In this document: positions 32,578-40,467 of the stretch, in pieces
How positions within the stretch are numbered: the stretch's first letter is position 1
Layout of the letters: each line of letters begins with the position of its first letter
From: an uncultured Atopobium sp.
GTDB lineage: Bacteria; Actinomycetota; Coriobacteriia; Coriobacteriales; Atopobiaceae
Length of the DNA: 42,448 nt
Direction of reading: 5' to 3'
Assembly: GCA_937990665.1 (NCBI GenBank)
Contig: CALKRF010000042.1
Span: forward strand, 1 to 42,448
The notes under the pieces: model-generated
Told to the model about the DNA's origin: nothing
Databases searched by the model: none
Seen by the model: the letters and a program-made list of their open reading frames with translations, nothing else
Made by a program: the position numbers and the translations under genes

Positions 32578-33186
32578 TTATTGATCGTTACGAGAAGAGA
32601 TAACGCGGTCAACTAGGCCATAGTCACAGGCCTCCTGTGCACGAAGATAATTATCGCGCTCGGTGTCTACATTGATCTTCTCGATAGGTTGTCCAGTATA
32701 ATCCGAAAGCAGCTCATTGATGCGCTGGCGAATCCACTTTGTCTCATCTGCAATAATCTGAATATCGGTCTGCTGACCCTGAACGCCACTGGATGGCTGG
32801 TGAATCATAACCATAGAGTTAGGAAGCGCAAGACGCTTACCCTTTGCACCGGCAGCAAGAAGAACAGCTCCCATTGATGCTGCCATACCAACGCAGATGG
32901 TAGAAACATCTGGCTTGATGAAGTTCATGGTGTCAAGAATACCCAGGCCTGCATAAACGTCTCCACCAGGAGAGTCAATGTAGAGAGAAATATCCTTGTC
33001 TGGATCCTGGCTCTCAAGGTGCAAAAGCTGCGCAATAACAAGATTTGCAGAATCGCGCGTTACCGGCTCACCCAAGAAAACAATACGATCGTTGAGCAGT
33101 CTAGAGTAGATGTCATAGCTACGCTCACCACGAGGAGTCTGCTCAATAACATACGGAATAGTTGGAATGTTTGTTGGATAATGCAT
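32578..33186 (-). CDS. clpP: ATP-dependent Clp protease proteolytic subunit
   Basis: Serine protease that forms the tetradecameric chamber of ClpXP. It has 202 residues. The catalytic Ser is in CVGMAASMGAVLLAAG, the His in MVMIHQPSSG, and the Asp in ERDNYL of the C-terminal helix region. The N-terminal PTIPYVIEQTPRGERSYDIYSRLL is typical. AAGGAGG precedes the ATG. It is downstream of tig, beyond a partial terminator, and followed by clpX. Confidence 0.98.
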   Translation of the reverse strand: MHYPTNIPTIPYVIEQTPRGERSYDIYSRLLNDRIVFLGEPVTRDSANLVIAQLLHLESQDPDKDISLYIDSPGGDVYAGLGILDTMNFIKPDVSTICVGMAASMGAVLLAAGAKGKRLALPNSMVMIHQPSSGVQGQQTDIQIIADETKWIRQRINELLSDYTGQPIEKINVDTERDNYLRAQEACDYGLVDRVISSRNDQ

Positions 33187-33216
33187 AATCCTCCTTCAAA
33201 TGTCTTTCCTTAGAAA

Positions 33217-33252
33217 CATACCCCGGGAAGCGTGTCTCTAACCCGGGGTATG
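33217..33252 (-). terminator. Terminator-like hairpin between tig and clpP
   Basis: A perfect 11-bp GC-rich stem (33217-33227 with 33242-33252) has a 14-base loop. The T run after it on the minus strand is short (TTTCT), so it may attenuate rather than end transcription into clpPX. Confidence 0.6.
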
Positions 33253-33317
33253 AAAAATTCAAAGTAACTGCAACTTTTGGCGCAGTCTTTCTGGCGAGAA
33301 AACCAACCAGCTGCGGA

Positions 33318-34727
33318 CTACTCAGCGTCCTTCTCTGCGTCCTCGTCCTTCTTAGCTGCCTTCTTCTTAGCAGGAGCCTTCTTAGCAGGCTTCTTCTCTG
33401 CCTTCTGCTCTTCCTTAGCAGCCTCAGCAATCTCGTCGACAACGGTGACGGTTGCGTTGTCACGCAGCCAGTCAAGAGCCTTAGAACGACGGATGGACTC
33501 GCGGATTGCAGGAAGACGGCCAGCCTTGCGCCACTCCTCAATTGCAGACTCAACGTTAGGAACACCAGCGCGCTCAAACTCTGCGCGGATGTCCTCCTCA
33601 GTTGCCTCAAGCTTGAGCTCTGCAGCTACTGCGTCAAGAGCCAGGGACTGACGTGCACGCTCCTCAGCCTGAACACGAAGATCAGAGATGAAGTCATCGG
33701 TCTTGATGCCGCGTGCAGCCAAGAACATATCAAGGCTCATGCCCTGCTGCTGAAGACCGTTCAGGAACTCCTGAGCAATCTCGTTGAAGACCTCGTTCTT
33801 GTACTCCTCTGGGACCTCGTCAAGCTGAAGACGCTTGCCTACAGCCTCAACAACGCGGTCCTCTTTAAGAGTTGGAAGAGAATTCTTCTTGTCGGACTCA
33901 ATCTCAGACTTAACTGCCTCACGGAGTTTCTCGACAGTGTCATAACCAAAGGTGGTCTTTGCAAGCTCGTCAGTCAGCTCTGGAGTGACGGACTTCTTGT
34001 GAGCAACAACCTTGACGTTGATATCGTAATCGTGGGAGTGAACCTCATCGCCGTGAGTGTGGCTGTGAGTCCACTTGACCTCTTTCTCCTCACCTGGCTT
34101 CATGCCGATGAGTGCCTCCTCAAGCTCCTTTGGAGCCTGGGTGCCATTAAGGGTAAGAACACGGTCCTCGCCCTCCATGTGAGCAGCGCCCTCAATGTTC
34201 TTGATGTCTACACCAATGGTGTCGCCCTCTTTGACAGCGCGCTTCTCCTTGGTGTTCTCAAACTTAGCCTGGTAAGACAGAAGCTGCTTAATCTGGTGAT
34301 CAACCTCAGCCTCAGTTGCCTCATTTGGAGGCATGTTGATTGCAGGAGCATCATAAGAGTCAAGCTTAGCCTCAGGACGAACGTTGAAGACTACCTCGTA
34401 GGAGTAATCCTGACCCTCAACAGGAAGGTCTGCATCCTGGTTGTAATCACCACGGCCGACAGGAACAAGGTCAAGCTCCTCAAGAAGCTGTGGCTCTGCT
34501 GCGCCGAGAAGATCGTTGGTTGCCTGAGCAAGGACTGCCTCGCGGCCAACAATGCCGTCAATGACAGGACGAGGTGCGCGGCCCTTGCGGAAACCCTGGA
34601 AGGAATACTTGTTTGCAATGTCCTTGTAAGCCTGCTTAATGGCAGCGTCTACCTCTGCAGCAGGAACTGTAACCTTGACGGTGAGTTTCTCGTCAACTGG
34701 CTTATCTGCGGTAACGGTGATGTTCAA
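33318..34727 (-). CDS. tig: Trigger factor
   Basis: Ribosome-bound chaperone and prolyl isomerase. It has 469 residues. The N-terminal ribosome-binding signature is SFQGFRKGRAPRPVI; an FKBP-like domain spans about 155-240, followed by the helical C-terminal domain. The start codon is TTG, set by GGAGG four bases upstream; no sensible ATG exists. Within the FKBP domain, residues 221-232 hold five His (HSHTHGDEVHSH). The last 35 residues are a Lys/Ala/Glu-rich tail (KKPAKKAPAKKKAAKKDED). It heads the tig-clpP-clpX cluster, with a tRNA-Leu gene just upstream. Confidence 0.96.
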   Translation of the reverse strand: MNITVTADKPVDEKLTVKVTVPAAEVDAAIKQAYKDIANKYSFQGFRKGRAPRPVIDGIVGREAVLAQATNDLLGAAEPQLLEELDLVPVGRGDYNQDADLPVEGQDYSYEVVFNVRPEAKLDSYDAPAINMPPNEATEAEVDHQIKQLLSYQAKFENTKEKRAVKEGDTIGVDIKNIEGAAHMEGEDRVLTLNGTQAPKELEEALIGMKPGEEKEVKWTHSHTHGDEVHSHDYDINVKVVAHKKSVTPELTDELAKTTFGYDTVEKLREAVKSEIESDKKNSLPTLKEDRVVEAVGKRLQLDEVPEEYKNEVFNEIAQEFLNGLQQQGMSLDMFLAARGIKTDDFISDLRVQAEERARQSLALDAVAAELKLEATEEDIRAEFERAGVPNVESAIEEWRKAGRLPAIRESIRRSKALDWLRDNATVTVVDEIAEAAKEEQKAEKKPAKKAPAKKKAAKKDEDAEKDAE

Positions 34728-34786
34728 CGTTCCTCCAGTGTCTCGTAAAAAATGCTGGCGTACCAGCTCTTAACCAAATATCTGCA

Positions 34787-34872
34787 TGGTGCGGGCGGAG
34801 GGAATCGAACCCCCACGGACTTAGTCCACTAGAACCTAAATCTAGCGCGTCTGCCAGTTCCGCCACGCCCGC
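34787..34872 (-). tRNA. tRNA-Leu (anticodon UAG)
   Basis: Class II tRNA of 86 bases including an encoded CCA (34787-34789). The acceptor stem GCGGGCG pairs with CGCCCGC, the anticodon loop is TTTAGGT, the long variable arm is present and the T loop is GGTTCGATTCC. It reads CUA codons. Confidence 0.95.
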
Positions 34873-34953
34873 ATATTTATGCAGCCTTGCAATAATAACA
34901 AACTTTTGCACTCTTCACTAGGAGAACTTCGCATTCTAAACACTTCCCTCACG

Positions 34954-34985
34954 AAAAAAGACCGGCCTTTTTCAAGACCGGTCTT
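34954..34985 (-). terminator. Terminator of carAB
   Basis: An 8-bp stem (34958-34965 with 34978-34985) is followed by TTTTTT on the minus strand, about 30 bases past the carB stop codon. Confidence 0.8.
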
Positions 34986-35017
34986 GTTCAAGTGAAAGTA
35001 CATACTCCAAGCACGTT

Positions 35018-38000
35018 TTAGAGATCTTGTAGTGCAAAGGTCTCTGGCTCACTCTTTCTTGCTGCTGCGAGCGCCTGGATAAGAGCGGTAGCTGCAGACA
35101 TTGCGGTGACGCAGGTAATGCCCTGGCTGACAGCTTCTGCGCGCATCTTGGTACCGTCGCTGTGAGCCTCGTGACCATGAGGCGTATTGATGATGAAGCT
35201 GACGGTCTTATCGCGCATAAGGTCAACAACGTTTGGATGACCATCGGAAATACGATTGACGGTGGTGCAGTCAATTCCAGCCGCACGCAGCGTCTTTGCG
35301 GTGCCGCCCGTGGTGTAGATACCGTAGCCAAGGTTCTCCAAAGCCATAGCAACAGGAGCAATAGCGCGTTTATCTCGGTCGCACACACTGATGAAGACGG
35401 AACCCTGCTTAGGAAGCTTGTTCTCAACTGCCTCGCGAGTCTTTGCGTACGCTGCTGGGAAGGTGCGGGCAATACCCATAACCTCACCAGTAGACTTCAT
35501 CTCTGGGCCAAGGATTGAGTCAGCACCAGGGAATCTAGACCAAGGCATGACTGCCTCTTTGACCGCGTAGTAATCGACGGTGCGATTCTCGTCTGGAAGC
35601 AGGCCTTGTGCTCTGAGCTCACTGATCTTCTCGCCAGCCATGATGCGAGATGCGTACTTGGCCAGGGAAACGCCAGTTGCCTTGGACGAGAAAGGCACGG
35701 TTCTAGAAGCGCGTGGGTTGAGCTCGATGACAAAGACGTGCTCATCGCGAACTGCGTACTGGATGTTCAGGAGACCTCGAATGCCGCAGGCAAGCGCCAG
35801 CTTTTTGGTGATGGCCCTAATCTGGTCAACAATCTTTTCAGAGAGCGAGAAGGGCGGCCAGCAGCAAGCGGAGTCGCCAGAGTGAATACCGCACTCTTCG
35901 ATGTGCTCCAGGACTGAACCTACGTAGCACTCCTCGGTGTCGCAGAGAGCATCAACGTCCAGCTCAATGGCGTCCTCGAGGAAGGCATCCAGGTAGACAG
36001 GACGGTCTGGCGTGACGTGCGTCGCGGACTCCATGTAGGTAACCAGGTCGGAGTCGTCGTAGACAATGGCCATACCGCGACCACCAAGAACGTAGCTTGG
36101 GCGGACAATCAGTGGGTAGCCAATGCGACGTGCAGCGTCGCGAGCCTCGTCCATGGTAGAAGCAACTGCCGATGGTGGGCAGGCAATGTTGAGGCGGTCA
36201 AGAAGGGCTGCGAAGCGGTCGCGGTCCTCTGCCAGGTCAATTGCCTCTGGCTGAGTGCCCATGATAGGAACACCAGCGTCCTTGAGGGCTCGTGCCAGCT
36301 TGATTGGAGTCTGGCCACCAAGGGTAACAATGACGCCTTCTGGCTTCTCAACCTCAATGACATCCATAACGTCTTCAAAGGTTAGAGGCTGGAAATACAG
36401 GCGATCAGAGGTGTCGTAGTCTGTAGAGACCGTCTCGGGGTTGCAGTTGACCATGACCGTCTCATAACCCTGCTCGCGAAGAGCGTAGGCAGCATGAACA
36501 CAGCAGTAGTCAAACTCAATACCCTGACCAATACGGTTAGGACCAGCGGAAAGAATCATGACGCGTGGCTTTTCTGCTTCCGCGTACTCTGTGGCATTAC
36601 CCTTCTCGTATGTGACGTAGTGGTACTGCGTGGTTGCACCAAACTCACCTGCGCAGGTATCAACTGTTTTGACCTGCGGACGAACACCCAGCACTTCCCT
36701 CACAGCACGGACAACGTCTGTCTTGGTACCGGTAAGGTGCGCAAGTTGCTCATCCGAGAAGCCCAGCTGTTTGGCAGCAAGCATGTTATCGGTGGTGAGA
36801 CCAGAAAGCCCCAGCTCCTTGATGCGTTTCTCGGCGTTGATGATGCCTGCCATACGGTGCAGGTACCATGGATCAATACCAGTCATATCGTGGATACGCT
36901 CAACGCTCCAATTTCTGCGCAGTGCCTCAGCAACGTAGAAAATACGCTCTGGTGTTGGCTTGCTGACTAGCTCATCGAAGTTCTTCTCGTCAAAGACATC
37001 GTGGCCGTCAGCGCCCAGACCAGCGCGATCTTGCTCCAGGGAACGAAGCGCCTTCTGCAGGGCCTCCTCAAAGGTTCTGCCCATGGCCATAGCCTCGCCA
37101 ACCGACTTCATACGGGTGGTCAGAACGCGGCTGGTGCCCTTAAACTTGACAAAGGCAAAGCGAGGAACCTTGACCACGCAGTAGTCGATGGAAGGCTCAA
37201 AGGCAGCGGGAGTTGCCTTGGTGATGTCGTTAGTAATCTCATCCAGTGTGTAGCCAACAGAGAGCAGTGCCGCCATCTTTGCAATGGGGAAACCAGTTGC
37301 CTTGGACGCCAGCGCAGAGGAGCGGCTGACACGAGGGTTCATCTCAATGACAATGACGCGGCCGTTAGTTGGGTTGACCGCAAACTGAACGTTAGAGCCG
37401 CCGCAGGCAACACCTACACGCTCGAGAATGGCGATGGAGTAGTCGCGGAGATTCTGGAGCTCTTCATCGGTAAGCGTCTGAGCTGGAGCAACGGTGATGG
37501 AGTCTCCCGTGTGAACGCCCATTGGATCGAGGTTCTCGATGGAGCAGACAACAATACCGTTACCTGCGGTATCGCGCATGACCTCCATCTCAATCTCTTT
37601 CCAGCCCTCGATGGACTCCTCTACCAGCACCTCGTGCTCTGGAGAAAGCAAGAGACCCTGCTCAACAATCTCTACGAGCTCTTCTGGGGTGTGTGCAATG
37701 CCGCCACCTGCACCGCCAAGGGTGAAGCTTGGACGAATAACCACAGGATATCCCAGCTCAGCAACAATGCGCTGGGCGTCTTCCATGGAGTGAGCGATGT
37801 CTGCGCGAGCAACCTCCAGGCCAATGTCCTGGACTGCCTCGCTGAAGAGCTCACGGTCCTCACCGGTACGAATGGACTCCAGGTTGCAGCCGATGACCTC
37901 GATGTTGTACTTGTCAAGAACGCCTGCTTCACCAAGGCCAATAGTGCAGTTCAGAGCAGTCTGACCACCCATGTTTGGCAGAAGCGCATCAGGACGCTCG

Positions 38001-38239
38001 CGCTCAATGACGCGGGTTACGGACTCAACGGTTATTGGCTCAACGTAAGTTCTATCTGCAGTTTCTGGGTCAGTCATGATGGTTGCTGGATTTGAGTTAA
38101 CCAGAACAACCTCAAAGCCCTCTTTGCGAAGGGCGCGGCATGCCTGAGTGCCGGAATAGTCAAACTCACAAGCCTGACCAATAACAATTGGACCAGAGCC
38201 AATGACCAGGATTTTCTTAATATCAGTACGCTTTGGCAT
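35018..38239 (-). CDS. carB: Carbamoyl-phosphate synthase large subunit
   Basis: Makes carbamoyl phosphate from ammonia (delivered from CarA), bicarbonate and two ATP, for pyrimidine and arginine synthesis. It has 1073 residues, full length. Two homologous halves are seen: GSGPIVIGQACEFDYSGTQA with VIRPSFTLGGAGGG, and GPNRIGQGIEFDYCCVHA with IVRPSYVLGGRGM. NPRVSRSSALASKATGFPIA and NPRASRTVPFSSKATGV are the paired ATP-grasp ends. The C-terminal MGS-like allosteric domain (about 935-1073) holds IYTTGGTAKTLRAAGI and INTPHGHEAHSDG. The start shares one base with the carA stop (TAATG). Confidence 0.98.
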   Translation of the reverse strand: MPKRTDIKKILVIGSGPIVIGQACEFDYSGTQACRALRKEGFEVVLVNSNPATIMTDPETADRTYVEPITVESVTRVIERERPDALLPNMGGQTALNCTIGLGEAGVLDKYNIEVIGCNLESIRTGEDRELFSEAVQDIGLEVARADIAHSMEDAQRIVAELGYPVVIRPSFTLGGAGGGIAHTPEELVEIVEQGLLLSPEHEVLVEESIEGWKEIEMEVMRDTAGNGIVVCSIENLDPMGVHTGDSITVAPAQTLTDEELQNLRDYSIAILERVGVACGGSNVQFAVNPTNGRVIVIEMNPRVSRSSALASKATGFPIAKMAALLSVGYTLDEITNDITKATPAAFEPSIDYCVVKVPRFAFVKFKGTSRVLTTRMKSVGEAMAMGRTFEEALQKALRSLEQDRAGLGADGHDVFDEKNFDELVSKPTPERIFYVAEALRRNWSVERIHDMTGIDPWYLHRMAGIINAEKRIKELGLSGLTTDNMLAAKQLGFSDEQLAHLTGTKTDVVRAVREVLGVRPQVKTVDTCAGEFGATTQYHYVTYEKGNATEYAEAEKPRVMILSAGPNRIGQGIEFDYCCVHAAYALREQGYETVMVNCNPETVSTDYDTSDRLYFQPLTFEDVMDVIEVEKPEGVIVTLGGQTPIKLARALKDAGVPIMGTQPEAIDLAEDRDRFAALLDRLNIACPPSAVASTMDEARDAARRIGYPLIVRPSYVLGGRGMAIVYDDSDLVTYMESATHVTPDRPVYLDAFLEDAIELDVDALCDTEECYVGSVLEHIEECGIHSGDSACCWPPFSLSEKIVDQIRAITKKLALACGIRGLLNIQYAVRDEHVFVIELNPRASRTVPFSSKATGVSLAKYASRIMAGEKISELRAQGLLPDENRTVDYYAVKEAVMPWSRFPGADSILGPEMKSTGEVMGIARTFPAAYAKTREAVENKLPKQGSVFISVCDRDKRAIAPVAMALENLGYGIYTTGGTAKTLRAAGIDCTTVNRISDGHPNVVDLMRDKTVSFIINTPHGHEAHSDGTKMRAEAVSQGITCVTAMSAATALIQALAAARKSEPETFALQDL

Positions 38240-39492
38240 TAGAAGCGCCTCCCCTCACGAACGTCGATGGCAAGATAGTCAGGCTGTCCTTCCATCAAAC
38301 GAGCAAATGCCTTAAATAAATAAGATGAATCGTGAGGTCCTGGGCTTGCCTCAGGGTGATACTGGACAGAAAATGCTGGGATGTCCAGGAATTGAATGCC
38401 CTCTGGAGTTCCGTCGTTAAGGTTAACGTGCGTGAGCCTGACGCGGCCAAACTCCTTTGTCTGGACAACAGGAGCAATGCGCCTTGCGGACCACTCGCAG
38501 AGGTTGTCAAAGTGCTCGGAGATTCCGCCGGACTCCTCTGCAATAAGCTTGCCTAGGCTTGGGAAAACCAGACCATAGTTGTGGTTTTGAGCAGTAATCT
38601 CAACCTTGCCGGTTAGAAGATTCATGACTGGTTCGTTGCCACCATGGTGTCCAAATTTGAGTTTCTCGATATCTGCACCTGCGACAATGGAGAGCATCTG
38701 GTTGCCCAGGCAGATACCAAAGACAGGAACCTTGCCCAGGACGCCGCGAGCGGCCTCCTGCGTAGCGTCAACCTGCTCTGGGTCGCCAGGGCCGTTGGAG
38801 AAGAAGATGCCGTCTGGGTTGTAGGCCAAGGCGTCCTCTGCAGGCGTGTTCCACGGTACAACCGTGATCTCGCAGCCGTTTGCCGCAAGACCCTGGAGAA
38901 TGCCGTTCTTCTCGCCACAGTCGTACGCGACAACGTTGAAGCGCTTCTTAGACGTAGCGGAAACCACGTGAGGCGCGTCGACGGAGACGTCGGGGACAAA
39001 GTTGTGCTCGGAGATGCTGGGCGATGCCTGGACGCGCGCAAGCAGATGGGCGGGGTCCAGGTCCTCGGTGGAGATGGCTGCCTTCTGTGCGCCAAAATCG
39101 CGCAGGTGCATGGTCAGCGCGCGGGTATCGATGCCCTCGATGGCAACGACGCCATTTTCCTGCAGAAACTCAGGCAGGCTCTGCTTGGACGTCCAGTTGC
39201 TTGGCTCGTAGCACATGTCGTGGACGACAAAACCACGCAGGTGCAAAACGTCTCGCTGCATGACCGCAGGATCGATGCCGTAGTTGCCTACCTGCGGATA
39301 GGTCAGCGTGACAATCTGGCCGGCATAACTTGGATCGGAAATAATCTCCTGGTAGCCGGTCATAGACGTGTTAAAAACAATTTCGCCGAAGGTCTCTCCG
39401 CTAGCACCACAGCACCTCCCCTCGAAGGTTGTTCCATCTTCGAGAACAAGCAGCGCGCGAGGCTGCGAGGTGGCACTTGCCAGTGGATTCAT
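38239..39492 (-). CDS. carA: Carbamoyl-phosphate synthase small (glutaminase) subunit
   Basis: Class I glutamine amidotransferase subunit that supplies ammonia to CarB. It has 417 residues. The N-terminal half holds LEDGTTFEGRCCG and VFNTSMTGYQEIISDPSY; the glutaminase half has the nucleophile Cys in VFGICLGNQM and the His-Glu dyad in YHPEASPGPHD. The frame remains open to a GTG at 39606, but GGAGAG just before the ATG at 39492 and the family start fix it there. The open upstream stretch is a leader containing a terminator (39529-39556). carB follows with 1-base overlap. Confidence 0.97.
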   Translation of the reverse strand: MNPLASATSQPRALLVLEDGTTFEGRCCGASGETFGEIVFNTSMTGYQEIISDPSYAGQIVTLTYPQVGNYGIDPAVMQRDVLHLRGFVVHDMCYEPSNWTSKQSLPEFLQENGVVAIEGIDTRALTMHLRDFGAQKAAISTEDLDPAHLLARVQASPSISEHNFVPDVSVDAPHVVSATSKKRFNVVAYDCGEKNGILQGLAANGCEITVVPWNTPAEDALAYNPDGIFFSNGPGDPEQVDATQEAARGVLGKVPVFGICLGNQMLSIVAGADIEKLKFGHHGGNEPVMNLLTGKVEITAQNHNYGLVFPSLGKLIAEESGGISEHFDNLCEWSARRIAPVVQTKEFGRVRLTHVNLNDGTPEGIQFLDIPAFSVQYHPEASPGPHDSSYLFKAFARLMEGQPDYLAIDVREGRRF

Positions 39493-39528
39493 ATACTCTC
39501 CGATCTGCGTAGGAGCATGCCGAGCCAT

Positions 39529-39556
39529 AAAAAAAGAGCACTCCTTGTGGAGGCTC
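39529..39556 (-). promoter_or_regulatory. Intrinsic terminator in the carA leader (candidate attenuator)
   Basis: On the minus strand an 8-bp stem (39556-39549 with 39544-39536, one bulged base) and a 4-base loop run straight into seven T. It lies 37 bases upstream of the carA ATG, and no minus-strand gene precedes it, so transcripts must pass it to reach carAB. A second small hairpin (39594-39598 with 39604-39608, loop CGAGA) stands upstream and might be part of the switch. Confidence 0.6.
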
Positions 39557-39626
39557 AACAGCGAACATGCGCACTCAACGCTATGGGCCTTGCCGGTGTC
39601 TCGCACCGTCCTTAAAGGTTGGTAGT

Positions 39627-39632
39627 ATTGTA
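39627..39632 (-). promoter_or_regulatory. Possible -10 of the carAB promoter
   Basis: TACAAT on the minus strand lies about 135 bases before the carA ATG and upstream of both leader hairpins. The -35 region (about 39650-39656) is poor, so this is a weak call. Confidence 0.35.
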
Positions 39633-39657
39633 GCGCATAACCAATAAAGGAGATGGC

Positions 39658-40305
39658 ATGTTTCCAGATTTTCTAGAGAATCCCTCAGATGTGGCCGCGC
39701 CGCTGCTGCTGGGATGCACTCTGACAAGGACAATTACGCTTAATGGCGAGAAACACAAACTAGTTGCAAGAATTGTGGAGACCGAGGCTTACGACCAAGA
39801 CGATCCCGCAAGTCATGCGTTTGGCGGTCCTAGCGAGCGCAATGCAGCCATGTTTGGACCTGCGGGTCACCTCTACGTGTACGTTTCGTATGGTATGCAT
39901 CACTGCTGCAATGTGGTGTGTGATCCTGAGGGCTTTGGCAGCGGATGCTTGGTGCGCGCGGTTGAGCCTCTTGAGGGTGTAGAGGTGATGCGCGAGCTCC
40001 GTGAGGCTGGACGCGCGGGTAAAGCGCATACAGGACATGTAGGTAAAGAGCAAGCGGAACGTGCGCGTAAGCACCCGCTCAAGCTGCGCGACCTCACTAA
40101 TGGACCAGGTAAGGTGTGCGCTGCGCTTGGTATTGACAAGGAACTCTACGGACATGACCTGACAGTTGAGCCGCTTGTGCTGGGCTTTGCTCCCCTGTTA
40201 CCAGGAGAAACAATTGGACGTTCACCTCGCGTAGGCATTAGCAAAAACATTGATGCTCCAAAGCGCTTTTTCATCGAAGGAAACGAGTTTGTTTCAAGAG
40301 CGTAG
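39658..40305 (+). CDS. 3-methyladenine DNA glycosylase (AAG/Mpg family)
   Basis: Base-excision repair glycosylase that removes alkylated and deaminated purines. It has 215 residues. Recognisable are LLLGCTLTR, the catalytic Glu in RIVETEAYDQDDPASHAFGG, ERNAAMFGPAGHLYVYVSYGMHHCCNVV (in parts) and LVRAVEPLEG. LTNGPGKVCAALGI and PRVGISKN close the domain. AAGGAGA lies 6 bases before the ATG. It is divergent from carA and followed by a bidirectional terminator. Confidence 0.95.
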   Translation: MFPDFLENPSDVAAPLLLGCTLTRTITLNGEKHKLVARIVETEAYDQDDPASHAFGGPSERNAAMFGPAGHLYVYVSYGMHHCCNVVCDPEGFGSGCLVRAVEPLEGVEVMRELREAGRAGKAHTGHVGKEQAERARKHPLKLRDLTNGPGKVCAALGIDKELYGHDLTVEPLVLGFAPLLPGETIGRSPRVGISKNIDAPKRFFIEGNEFVSRA

Positions 40306-40357
40306 GTAATTTCAAGAGCGCAAGACGGGACCAAAATACTATCAATGAGCAGCACAA

Positions 40358-40388
40358 AAAAGGACCTTGGGAGACCAAGGTCCTTTTA
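40358..40388. terminator. Bidirectional terminator between mpg and gdhA
   Basis: A perfect 13-bp stem (40358-40370 with 40375-40387) has a GAGA tetraloop, with T on the 3' side on both strands. It serves the convergent glycosylase and glutamate dehydrogenase genes. Confidence 0.9.
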
Positions 40389-40467
40389 AATCTTACGTTA
40401 AAGCCAACGATGTAGTTAGCTCAAATACGTGCTGCAACAACGGGTTTCTCGCTATGTGTTTTACGAA

